NCBI GenBank assembly: GCA_946122785.1
Contig: CAMGYJ010000011.1
Coordinates: 10,664,001 to 10,728,000, forward strand
DNA from: Linum tenue
Lineage: Eukaryota; Streptophyta; Magnoliopsida; Malpighiales; Linaceae
Direction: 5' to 3'
DNA: 64,000 bases
Below the pieces are notes generated by a model. It was not told where the DNA came from. It saw only the letters and a program-made list of their open reading frames with translations, and made no database searches. Position numbers and translations under genes: made by a program. Of the stretch, positions 24,975-36,371 are shown piece by piece. Within the stretch, counting starts at the first letter, position 1, and each line of letters begins with the position of its first letter.

Positions 24975-25700
24975 CGAGGGAGAGGTAGCCGCAAGCAACT
25001 TCGGGGAAATGGAGATTCAGCCAATTCAGGATAGGGTGTATTAGCTATTAAGTCGCCGGCCGCCGGAGATTAGCGCAGGTTGCGAAGATCAATCAGCACT
25101 CGGTTTATTTGCGAGAGTGAAAGCGGAGATGGGGTCACGACTCACGAGGATACAGCTGCCGAGCTCCGATGTTACATATGTGTTCTTATTTTGCTATGTT
25201 TTTTTCTTTCTTTTGAGGACACTTATTTTGCAACGTCAATGTTGGACCAGAGTGCAAAATGCCGAAATGGTTTATATTTAACACTTTTCTTGTTTTTTTT
25301 ATAACAATAAATAATGTCTTCACAGAAATCTAAGTGAGATCAAGTTAATGAATAACAAGGTTGTCAAACCGCGGGTCGACCCGGACCCGGACGAGCTAGT
25401 GGGTCATGGGTCAATGGGTCACCCGATTTAGCCCGGTTTAGCCCGGAAATATGAAAAGAGCCAATATATTCTATTTATCCTGAATCCAACATAAAAAAAA
25501 TGCAACACTACTTCAACTACAACACACTTAAATAACATCAACTTAAATTCAACATAGTAAAAATTCAACAACACTTAAATCATTCACATAACATCAACTT
25601 AAATCCATCATAGTTAAAAATTCAAGAACCCTTAAATCCACCACTCTTAAATCCATCACATAACATCAACTTAGAATTCCAAATAATAAAAGAAAAGTAC

Positions 25701-28196
25701 TCAATCTTCAAAGATAAAGCTATCCATCTCCATCTCCATTGCATCAACAAGATGAGAAATGTCGAAGTCAATTTCATCAGTCACATCATACTCAAAGTCC
25801 TCTGCATCAAAACGTGAAATCAAATATTCATAATTATTACCAATTAGAAGATACTTATTATAAGACTAGACTTTTCTATAGTTGCTATAGTAGGCAAACC
25901 TTCAACACGAGGACGCTTGTTGGAAGATGATGATGATCCTTGCTCCTCCTCCTCCTCATAAAGAGTCTTTTCGAGCTCTTCATAGTCTATATCTGCAGGT
26001 GGATCTTCTTCTACAATCCAAAAATCAATGTTATCTAATTGTTCATAATCAATTGGGTCTTTCGCCCACTCCTTCTTCAAGCACCTACAAGTCAAAGAAG
26101 ATTAAACAATTAAGTATATGAATATGAAGTGTTAATAACTTTACAATGTTGTATACAATTTAATCATTACCTATTCTTCAACCTCAAATTGTAAGTCACA
26201 TAAACAAGATCATTCAATCTTTGATGTTCCAATCGATTCCTCCACTTACTATGAATTTGGTCAAACACACTCCAGTTCCGCTCACATCCAGAAGAAGATG
26301 ATGTTTGAGACAAAAGTCGAATAGCTAGCTTCCTCAAATGTGGAGCATCGTCTCCAAATAGTGTCCACCATTCAGCTTTTCATTCAGGCAAATCATTCTA
26401 AATAAGTATATAAACTTTGAAAACATTGTAAGCTTATAACTAAATATGTAACAATTAACAAGTAATTAGAATTGATTACCTGGAGGTAAAGTGGAAGTAC
26501 ACGAGATAGCTGATTTCTTCCCAAAGCTTCCAAGCCTATCTCTAAAAAGTATAATCTCTTGCATTGCTTCTTCTATATTATCACATAGGCCTTCAGTTTC
26601 AAGAAGATCAATAAGACAAGTTTGCAAACCACGCTCCTCTCGAGCTTCCTGAGTATATTGAAAAACCGGGTTCAGATAATAAGCACCTCCATAGATACTA
26701 TATCGAAGAAGCTTATCCCATCTAGCATCAATTAACTTCATATATACATCAGCCCCTCTTCCATTGCCCATAAAAGTGTTCTTGATAGTCTTCTTTATCC
26801 TCATCATTCCATCATGCACATACCCCAAAGATGGCTGCTTATAAGAATCAACAATCCTCAACAACTTCACGATTGGCAATGTCAACTTCACAATCACTAA
26901 ACAATCCTGCCAGAAATTGTTATCCAACACAATTGACTTGATGTGCTTCCCCTCTTTAGACTTTCCCAACTTGTGAGATGTAAAGAAGCTACTTGTAACA
27001 AGTTGTTCCAACAGTGGCCTATGATCATACACACTTTTCATACATATGAAGCTTGTAGCAAATCGAGTAGCTCCTGGACGCACAATCTGTTTCCAACCCT
27101 CTAACTTTTTCAAAAAAGCTAAGATGGGAAGATGACTATAGACAAACACACTGATCTTCTGAGCTCGTGAAACCAAGTCTGACACATGTTTCATCTTGTA
27201 AATATCTTTCAACAAAAGATTAAGAACATGTGCAAGACATGGAGACCAAAAAATGCTCTTATACTTCTCATGAATTATTCTTCCCGCAGCAACATAATTA
27301 GGAGCATTATCTGTGACAAAATGCACAATAATCTTTGGCCCAATCATGTCAATCACACCACCAAACAAGTCGGCCAAAGTACTTGCATCCTTAACCTGTC
27401 AGATGCATCCACGGATTTAAGAAAACAGACACCTTTTGGACAATATACTAGAAAATTAATCAATGATCTTTGACTCATATCCGTCCAACCATCAGCCATC
27501 AAAGTGCATCCAGTAACTTCCCAACTCTTGCGATAATCATGTATGATTAATGTGCATTCTTCTTTGACATCTCTCAACAAAGGAACTCTAAGCTGATGAT
27601 AAGAAGGTACCTTATATCCGGGGCCAATAGCAATTGCTGCATCAAATGCCATTTGGTAAAATTCAGAGTGTGCAGCATTGAACGGGAGCTTAGCATGATA
27701 AAACCATTTAGCCACAATCATATCTGCATTTTTCTTTGCCTCTTTTCCAGCAAAAGCACTTCGAATGCCAGGCTGAGCTCCTGGTGTTGTTCTTGGAGCA
27801 AAGAAACTTGGTTGAGATTTTGACATTGTTGAGCTTGTGTTGATTTGCTCATCCGACTCATCAACATCTTCACTTTCATTTAGCTTTCTTGAAACAACTT
27901 TTGGTCTATACGACTCTTCAAGCAAAGCCCTAAACCTCACTTGAATATCATGAGTAACTTGTGGGCAAGGACTACCGTCACCTTTTCTTCCAGCCAAATG
28001 CTGCTTCACCCTGTTAATCCCTCCGCCTTTAATCACATGACTACACAACAAACATTTATGCCACATTTTTTCTGGTTTCTGAGATGATTCGCTCGGCATA
28101 ATCCCAAGTTGAATCCTTCTTTTGTCGATATCCACTACGAGCAGCATTGCTACCAACAGACGGTTGCGATGATTCATTGGCATTGCCGGATGCCAT
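25701..28196 (-). pseudogene. hAT transposase (BED, DUF659, dimerisation domain), disrupted
   Basis: ATG at 28196 begins MASGNANESSQ. A BED-type finger follows (CLLC...IKGGGINRVKQHL), then the DUF659-like core (LMADGWTD, HFVTDNAPNY, WSPCLAHVLNLLLKDI). The hAT C-terminal dimerisation domain lies near 26166-26372 (EWWTLFGDDAPHLRKLA, SSSSGCERNWS), and an acidic tail ends at the TGA at 25701-25703. Breaks: a frame change near 28085 in the BED region, another near 27390 (one base short), and a stop just before the EWW motif, which could lie in a mis-called intron (donor CAGGTAATC near 26482). The catalytic region is otherwise well preserved. As it stands it probably makes no full protein. Confidence 0.85.
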
Positions 28197-28429
28197 TCTC
28201 AAAACCTGAATATCACAAAATTGTATCAAACCATAGTTATACGAAAGAAAAAAACCAATCTAAAATTCTTCTTCCATATCAACAATCCCTAACTAACAAA
28301 TAACAATTGAATTCATTAATTCAACTTCTCCACACATAGGCAATCTAATTCACGTTATCACCTGCCAAAAGTAACCAAACATTCATAAATTAATAAATCA
28401 ACCAAACCCTTACCAAGAGTTCGAATATC

Positions 28430-28850
28430 AAACAGAGGGATGAGGTAGAACTCGAGCTGGAAATGGCGACCCGACCTGAGGCAGAGGAAAGTTGATGGCG
28501 GCCGCCGGCGAATGGTGGCTCGGAGCTGGAGCTGGCGCGAATTGGTCGAAGGCAGATGGCGGCGCGGCGAAACTCAGCTTGGTCGGACAGAGCTCGAGCG
28601 GCTGTGGAGCGGAGATGGAGCGAGTCCTGCCGCCGACGAAGGGGAACGAGGCCCGGCGATGGCGATCGAGCGGCGCCTGTGGGGTGGGAGGCAGAGCTGC
28701 GCCGCGAGAATGGAGAGGCGCGATGAAGGAATTAGGGTCGGTAGGGTTTTTTTTTTACTTCAGACCCTGCCCTCCGCCTTCTCCCGGCCAAAACGACGCA
28801 GTGCCATTGTCAAAGGGCGCGTATGGAGAAGAATCCAGTGACCCGCTCTG
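28430..28850 (-). other. GC-rich leader exon of the hAT transposase
   Basis: GC-rich sequence between the right terminal repeat and the transposase start, with a minus-strand splice donor (CTTGGTAAGG near 28413). It explains the long plus-strand open frames here, which are not genes. Confidence 0.5.
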
Positions 28851-29494
28851 AACGGGCGAACCGCCCGGGTTAGCCGGGTTTGACCGGGTTAGCCGGGTTT
28901 GACCAGATCCGGGCTGACTGTCAAAAGGGTTGCATTGGCCCGTTTTTTGGGGCGGGTCCGGGTCAATCCGGGTTGACCCGCGGGTTGACAACCTTGATGA
29001 ATAATGAGTTTGACGATTTGACAGAGACAGAGTGATGAACGGATTTTGTAATTTTTTCAATGGGTAAAATTGTTTTCTAAATTGAAGATATTTTCCAATA
29101 GTGTCTATCGTTGGGTAAATTATTATCCTTTTTTTATTTACCATCAATATGGTAGTTTTAAATTTATTGACACAAATACTGTGTTTTTGTGGGGGAAGGA
29201 GAGCGAATTAGCATCAGACTGATGCGGACCCGCTGTATATGTATTTTCGCGTAAAAACAGCGATCTCGCGTAGGACTGGCACGGTGTTGTTGTTTCTCTT
29301 TTAAAGTGCGTTGACAGATTCCCTTAACTTTGACCAGCGGACCCGCATTAGTCTCATGCGGATTCGCAACCTTTCCTACCCCACTCCAGCATATATATCA
29401 TCCTTCATTCGCTTCCTTTTAGTATACTCACCACACCAAAAACTTATACAAAACTGAATGAGAGGGAGGAGCTCTGTTGGTTGCTGCAAAGATG

Positions 29495-31640
29495 GCTAGG
29501 TAAGAGACACATTTATTTTTGTAATTATATTATTAAAATGCTATTATAATTTTCTTTAGTTAGTAATTAGTGAACTTATTTGTTATGTAGTGATTTGAGG
29601 AGATTTAAACTAATTGTTTGGTGGAAATCGGAGAAAGTAGAGGACAATTTGAGCGTCTATTTCGTTGGTGGTAGAATGTTTCAGTTGACAGTTCCATGTC
29701 GGGTGACATATCATCAATTTTGTGAGAATCTAATCCCGAGAATACGGCGTAGAGATGAAGCAGTACAAGATAGTGATATGATCACAGGTTTCACTTAGCG
29801 TCTTCCAGAATGGCATAATGGTGTTCTATTTCATTATGCGATGCCTATTGTGGATGATGATGGCTTGAACGTGCTTTTTGATTTTATGGCACAAAATCCT
29901 TATTGTTTGGGTGCTGAGATACATGCTGAGATTAGACAGGCTGATCAGGGTGAAGATGAGTCATGGAGTGTGTCATCTGATCATGATTATGATGACGAAG
30001 ACGACGAAGAGGAGGAGGAGGAGGAGGAAGATGGGGAAGAAGAGTAGCCTAATTATCCTCCATATTTTTACTTGCAGGCTAATGAAGAGGACGATGAATT
30101 ATCATATGTATATTCATATGGCGTAATTCCAATGCCTATTGTTACTGGGTTTGAAGGAGAATTCTACAATGGCCAGATATTTCACTCGAAACAAGCTGCA
30201 TAGGTGGCGGTTAAACACCACGCACTACAACGCAACTTTCAGTATGGCGTGGTGGAGTCGTCACCTTCAATCTGGAAGGTTAGATGCTTGAAGCATAAGG
30301 ATGACAATTGTCCTTGGATGGTGCGGTTTGGATGTCGATACGTTGGAAGCGAATGAACTGTGAGAAAGGCCGAGTTGGTGCATTCTTATAGCAGTACGAC
30401 TCAACCGACAAATCATCGCCATCTTGATGTCGACATTATATCTGAGTTCGTGAAACATTTGGTGTGTGCCCAACCAAATCAGAGTGTTCTAAATGTGCAA
30501 GCCGAGTTGAAAGATAAATTTAATATGTAAGTTACTTATAAGAAAGCTTGGTATGAGAAACAAAGAGCATTGGAAAAGTTGCATGGAAATTGGAAAGAAT
30601 CCGACGATTATTTGTAAACATTCTTGGGGGTGGTCAAGAGAAAAATGCCAACATCAGTGATTTCTTGGGTAAAATTTCCTTCATCGCAACCAGGTCATTT
30701 GATCCTCCAGCGAGTATTCTGAGCTTATGGACCTTGTATAGATGGATTGAAGAATTGTCTAGGAGTGCTACTCATGGCGAGCTCATTTGATGGCCGGAAG
30801 AAGATTTTTCCAATTGCATTTGCCATAGTCGAGAGCGAGAATACTTATAGTTGGCCATGGTTCATAAGATACGTTCACGATTTGACCGATCAAAACGATG
30901 TCTGCATCATCTCAGATACACATGTTGGACTCTATGAAGCCATGAGTAGCATCGGAAGAGGTTGGGAGTGGAGATGGTGCATGCGACACTATGCAAGCAA
31001 CTTGCAAAAGAATACAAAAAGCAAAATTATGTTAACCAACTGTTTCGAGTCGGTAAGTCTCTTCATCGTTATTGATTTTCAACGTCTTATTTATTTTCAT
31101 TTAATATTATCATGAATTTATCTAACTCGTGTGGTTATTTATTTTGTTAGCCCGAGAAAAACGCTTGGAGAAGTTCGATCGTCAAGTTGAGCAATTTAAG
31201 AGATGGTCGCTGAAAGAAATATTTCTTGTGATAACTGGGTGGATCAAAATTAACTTCGTTGGAGCTTAGCACATGATAACTATAATGGTAGGCGTCGATG
31301 GTCTATGTTGACGACCAACATGGCAGAGAGCATCAATGGTATTTTCAATGGTATTCGTTCACTTCCTATAGCTTCTCTTGCGCAACATACTTATTGGCGA
31401 TTATTGGAGAAATTTGATAAGATGAGGTTGGAGACAGAAGCACAAATCAGAAGTGGGAAGTCACAGTACATGAAACCATGTGAAGATCTGATGAAGCCGT
31501 GGGCACAAAAGGAAGTTGGAAATTCCGTGACAGGGGTTGATCGATGTCAGTGCATCTATGTAGTTCAGACTCCTCCCAACAATTTCAACATGACGGGTTC
31601 GAAAATCAGGATGTCGACGAGAATCCAAACCTAAAGCAGC
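29495..31640 (+). pseudogene. MULE (MuDR-type) transposase, decayed
   Basis: In order: an N-terminal plant MuDR region (VWWKSEKVEDNLSVYFVGG near 29610), an acidic stretch (29990-30045), a MuDR DNA-binding-like region (VAVKHHALQRNF near 30210, CPWMVRFGC near 30320), and the MULE transposase core. Two core acidic positions are visible (an IDG near 30743 and IISDTHVGLYEA near 30910), plus WRWCMRHYASN. A C-terminal part begins TTNMAESINGIFNGIRSLPI (31310). At least six in-frame stops are present, many as TAG or TGA where CAG or CGA would fit, and the frame shifts. Not functional. Confidence 0.85.
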
Positions 31641-33379
31641 AACCCCTGCCGCCATCATGTCGGCCAACTCCATCCTATCGTCGTTGGACAACTCTCCATC
31701 CCGTAACCTCAGCTCAGAGTACTCCATGGTGTCGTACTGAAAATTTTATTTAATATATCAAATATTCCACACAACTATGAATTTCAAACAACTAAATTTA
31801 TTTTGAAACAATAAATAACTAATCGCTGCGTTAACTCCTGCTACTCTCCGTGTGACTGCATGTCTAGTAACATATCGATACCACTCCAGATGCTCCGAGT
31901 GGTAGGCTAGAGTATCCTGACTATATGACATAGTCGTTATATACTGATGTCGACGACTCCACAAATCAATCGACTCTCTGGAGGCATGTATCAACCGCTG
32001 TCCTCGCGATGGCCAACGAACTGTCTAGCGAAGGAAATACCTAATCTCAGCCTCAAGAGCTTGATGATGAGGCTCATTCTGCATCATGCCAAACTGTCGG
32101 GGTACGCGATCTGGATGGTGCCACATCACTACTGAAAAGCAGATCAGTGGAACTACTGCTCGCCTCTCTCCCAGTAAGGCAGCCACTACACACAACAAGT
32201 GATCACATTATTACTCATTAATCTAAAACAAACTAATGAGAACTATTCTTGTATGAAATATTATATACTAACCACGATTGTCGACAGCTCGTCAAAAAAC
32301 AACTTATAATTGAAGAACTGGTCACCATGATGACGGGACATGGTCGGAAGCCATCGAGCACCACGTGGGTATGCGTCCTCTATAATAGGCTCATCCGTCA
32401 CTGTATGTCGTGGTGCTATCAATGGAAATTGCTCCCACGCTCAGAGCTGTAGTAAGGCGACCCAGCCACCAAGGTCACCTACTGTGAAAGAGGCCTGCAT
32501 CATCTGCAGAACTAACCTACCCATCTCACGGTAAAGGTAGGCTAAAAGAGCTGCTCCCCAAGCGTAGCCTCCAACTCTCCGCCAATTCTCCAACATGAGT
32601 AGATACTGTAGATGAACTGTAGATCCAGTCCGATCGGGGAACAATATACCCCCAATCAGAGATAGGGCATAAACTCGTGCAAACTGCCCTGTAATCTATG
32701 ATGATGCATTTGGCGGCAGATGATTGAATTGCTCCCTGAGCCAACTAATCCTGACGACACTACCGGAAAGATCAGTAGGAGCATGTCCTAACAGTCTCAT
32801 ACACGTCGCCGACCACTCCTGATCTGGTACGTCTATTATGACGGCCTCACCGTCGATCGGTAGGCCGCTCAGTGTGTCAACATCCTCTAGAGTGATCGTA
32901 ACCTCACCAAGCGACATGTGGAAGGTCGATGTCTTAAGACGCCAACGCTCTACGAGAGCAGTGATCAAAGATGCATCAATATCAACAGTCATAAGGACCA
33001 ACTGCTGAACGCTAAACAAACCAGCTGATAGCATCGTATTTGCACGTGTTTTCACTCTGGTTTCCTGCCCATTTTGGCTCGAATTGATTGTTCCTTGGCC
33101 TATTTTACGCTAGGTTGTGTTCCTTTGTCATATTTCAGGTCCTAGCACATAAAGTGAAGCATAGGCGCAAGTTTCAAGTCAATCAGAGATCAATTGACGA
33201 TTCGGGAGAAGAAACTCGGGTATGACCTGAAGAAGAATGGATTTCTACCTCACTTTATGGACAAATAATCATGCAAGCTTGTCATGAAAAGAAAGATGAC
33301 GAGACTACGAGCGTCTGGGTTCAAACGGCGACTGATTTGGAGTCCGGACGAGGGAGAAACGAAGCTTTGAACAGGAGCG

Positions 33380-33655
33380 GAGACAGAATTACGGGCAGCC
33401 CCTGACAAATTACGGCCGTAATTGGCCAGGGCATGCCCGTAATTTATTGGCCGAGCCTTCTACCCAGAATTCCCTCGCGGTGATAAAATTACGGGCAAGA
33501 CCCCAAGAATTACGGCCGTAATTCCCAAATTACTGGCGGTAATTGGGAAATTACGGGCGTATCTCCTCCTCCTGCAGCTTAAGTGAAACGTGCGTTTTGG
33601 TGTGAATTACGGGCAGGAAGTGATTACGGCCGTAATCCTGCCCGTAATTCGCCCA
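33380..33655. repeat. Cluster of ATTACGGGC / TTACGGCCGTAA motifs in the LTR
   Basis: More than ten copies of ATTACGGGC or its complement occur, including palindromic ATTACGGCCGTAAT. A 15-bp perfect stem (33604-33618 with 33636-33650) encloses one palindrome. The same block recurs in the right LTR (about 38517-38790). Confidence 0.8.
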
Positions 33656-34153
33656 GAGTCGGGTTTTTGGAGGCAGATTCGAGCCAAGGAAGGGAAATTC
33701 GATTTTCTGGGCAAAAACAGAGTTTTAGAGAGAGAAAGAGCGAAGAACAAACCCTAGGAGCTATTTTGGAGTGGATTTCTCATCATTGAAGCCCAGATTG
33801 CGTCCCTAGGAGTGAAGATTGACATCCCAGAGCAGATTTTCCTCATCTTTATGAGTATGACTACTCTGATTTCTGTTTTCTCTTCTCTCTCTATGGAGTA
33901 GAACCTTTCTCTCATTTGGGTATGAAGAACCCTAGTTCCTTGTGTTAGGGATTTGATTGTAATGACTTGGGATGATATTATTGTTTGATTTTAATCGAAT
34001 GATGCATGTTTCATGAATTGATTTGAGTCTGATCAGCTTGTCTCAATTTCTGCTTCAACCTGAGATAGATAGAATCTGATTAGGTTGTTAGAGCTTCTTC
34101 ATTCGATAGTAGGAGATTGGCTATACGAGAGTTAGCCAGTTTACTGCTTTGTA

Positions 34154-34610
34154 CCATAGACCAGGAAACCGGATCGTACCGGCCGGTTCAACCGGTTTAA
34201 CCGGAAATTGGACTAAAAGCGGCACGGTGGGCTGATTGTGCTGATTTTACCGTGCCGGCCGGTTTTTTCGGTTTGACCGGTTGAACCGGTTGAACCGGCC
34301 GGTACGATCCGGTTTCCTGGTCTATGATTCAGCTTCATTCTCCGTATTCTCGTTCAATATGTGGAAAATAATTAAAAAAGAATATTATTTTGCTATTTTT
34401 CTATGTTGAAAATGGGTCACCGTGGTTGTATAATGCTTTATTTGGTTCTTTTTTTGATGGATTATATTTTTTATACTATCGCATTTCATTTCTCTATCAA
34501 TAGTGAAAAACGGTATTTACCGGTACAAAATGGTTGAACCACGGTCGTACCACAAAATACCATACCAGAAAGGAATCCGGTATGATGTCCGGTACGGTTT
34601 CCTTTACCAT
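34154..34610. mobile_element. 457-bp hAT-type MITE inside the LTR
   Basis: Flanked by a perfect GCTTTGTA duplication (34146-34153 and 34611-34618). The right LTR has the uninterrupted target with one copy of that word, which proves the insertion. It contains a near-perfect inverted repeat of about 50 bp (34156-34205 with about 34275-34328) rich in CCGGTTCAACCGG. Confidence 0.92.
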
Positions 34611-35058
34611 GCTTTGTACTGGTGTTCTTGACGCCAGTAGTGGAGTTCTGTGTTCATAGCCTCAGCTTTCTATCCCGGTGAAGGCTAGTCGTCTGCCGGG
34701 TAGTTAGACTGAGATGGCTTGGTCAGCTTAAGAGATTCCAAGCTACTGTCGGATCTTCCGCAGTCTAATCAACAGTAAATCAACCCAGGGAATTGCAATT
34801 GAACCTAACCAAGGGGCTAGGGGGACTCAATCCCGAGTGACTCTTACCTGCTTTTGAAAACCGAACCATTTCCTGCTTTCTTACTGCTTTTGCTTTAAAC
34901 AACAATCACTCGAATTAGTTTGCTAGATAATAGAGAATCACGGAGTAAGCAGTAGATCTAGACCCCGGGTTGATAATATAACTTGCCTGTTACTGCATTC
35001 CCGGACTGCGATTCCACTTGGTCGCAGTTTGGTGTTGTGTTTTGGCGTGTCAAGTTTT

Positions 35059-35075
35059 TGGCGCCGTTGCCGGGG
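35059..35075 (+). other. Primer binding site, tRNA-Asp type
   Basis: TGGCGCCGTTGCCGGGG, six bases after the LTR end, is complementary to the 3' end of plant tRNA-Asp, as in Athila elements. Confidence 0.85.
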
Positions 35076-35201
35076 AACCTCTAGATTATTGGGGAAACGT
35101 GAGAATTTGTTACTCTAGCTTTTTATTTATTGCACCTTCTTTTCTTTTCCACCCTTGCTTTTCACTTGGGTGTTATGTTTTTGTTGGTGCAGCTCTGAAA
35201 C

Positions 35202-36371
35202 ATGGATCCTCATGGTTTCTCCAACCATTGGGGGTATCAACCACCATCCGTGTGGTATTACCCCGAGACTTCCTGGAGCAATCAAGGAGGAGAAGAATAT
35301 GGATTCGGATATCAGTACCAACCCCCCTACTATGGAGAACAACCAAACCCTTGGGAACCTCAAGAACAATATCCTTTTCAAGAAGAGTTCCTGCCACAAC
35401 CAGCAGAGCCATGCTACACTTCACTGGAAGATCCGAACAAACAATTAAGGCTTCTCGTGGAGCAGCTTGCTCGAGACACTGAGAGAGCATGCTCCAAGAT
35501 GGATCTTCAAATCCAAGCCCTTGCCTCTTCCGATCCCTCATTGCTCCATGACATGGAGCAGACTGTTCAGCGCTCAGCGAAGCAAACAGAGTGGGTGAAG
35601 GAAATTTGCTCACAGCCTGCTCAAGATCACCTTTCTGCTACTTCGCTAGAAGAGGCGGAGGATGACAAGGGCAGCGGGGGAGTTGAGGAGCCTACAGAAG
35701 TTATCAGAGAGAACTTCCATGATAATCATGATCATGAAAGTCCTCTGGTGGCAGATCACACCGTTCCTCATTTTTGCTCTAACATGCTGGACCTGTGCGA
35801 GGAGATGCAAGATGATTCCCTTGAAGAAATTGCTTGGCGACTTGCTCTCCAATATGTACTAGAAGAAGAAGAGCGCGCAAGGATGAGGAAGAAAGTTGTG
35901 GAGGATGAGGAAGAAAGTAAAGAAGAGGTAGTTCTTGATCTTTTCCAAGGGGAGAGACCACATTTTGAAGAAGGTAGGGGGGTTGTGGAGGCAATTGGCG
36001 TCCAGGCTGAGGATGAAGTTGAGGTGGAAGAGGCTTGCACCGGGCCTATGTTACATTTGATATCTCCACCAGACTTCGAGGAGCTGCTTAGCAAGGACCA
36101 ATTTGCGGTGTCTCTTTTCCAGACTAAGACCACATCATCATCAATCCCTCTTGGTGGATACGATGGTGGTCAATCGAATATATCTTATCTGGTTTGGGGC
36201 AATGAGACAAGAGCAGATGCGAAGGAGAGGTCTCGTGAGTGGAGACTTCATCTTCCTCAAGGTCACGAGCCGTCTTCATCACCTATCACTTCACTTGCTT
36301 GTGACCTGAGACTCCACATTATCGACGAGAACCTCAACTTCAAGGAGGTTTTGGGGTGGACCGAAACTTAG
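35202..36371 (+). CDS. 389-aa ORF of unknown function in the Athila-like element
   Basis: ATG to TAG, uninterrupted, starting 127 bp after the primer site, where gag would be. The first 65 residues are rich in Tyr, Gln, Pro and Trp (for example YYPETSW, YQYQPPYYGE). A helical, coiled-coil-like stretch follows (LRLLVEQLARDTERACSKM). The middle is very acidic with Glu/Lys-rich helices (about 220-245), and a compact C-terminal part ends LNFKEVLGWTET. I see no zinc knuckle, protease, reverse transcriptase or integrase. It could be a remodelled Gag for packaging, or an accessory protein. Its integrity in a young copy argues for recent selection or very recent birth. I cannot assign a function. Confidence 0.6.
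   Translation: MDPHGFSNHWGYQPPSVWYYPETSWSNQGGEEYGFGYQYQPPYYGEQPNPWEPQEQYPFQEEFLPQPAEPCYTSLEDPNKQLRLLVEQLARDTERACSKMDLQIQALASSDPSLLHDMEQTVQRSAKQTEWVKEICSQPAQDHLSATSLEEAEDDKGSGGVEEPTEVIRENFHDNHDHESPLVADHTVPHFCSNMLDLCEEMQDDSLEEIAWRLALQYVLEEEERARMRKKVVEDEEESKEEVVLDLFQGERPHFEEGRGVVEAIGVQAEDEVEVEEACTGPMLHLISPPDFEELLSKDQFAVSLFQTKTTSSSIPLGGYDGGQSNISYLVWGNETRADAKERSREWRLHLPQGHEPSSSPITSLACDLRLHIIDENLNFKEVLGWTET

Larger units (their letters stand above)
25356..28996 (-). mobile_element. hAT element with its transposase gene
   Basis: The ends are CAAGGTTGTCAA and its reverse complement, followed inward by GCGGGTC-ACCCGG motifs. The flanking 8-mer ATGAATAA is identical on both sides (25348-25355 and 28997-29004). 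The gene runs on the minus strand from the right end and includes a GC-rich leader. The perfect duplication indicates a fairly recent insertion, although the transposase frame is already damaged. Confidence 0.95.
33026..35052 (+). repeat. 5' LTR (carries a MITE)
   Basis: 1,562 bp of LTR plus a 457-bp MITE and its 8-bp duplication. Confidence 0.92.

Noticed and set aside
28492..28851. Long GC-rich plus-strand ORFs as genes
   Set aside because: They lie antisense to the leader exon of the hAT transposase and match no family.
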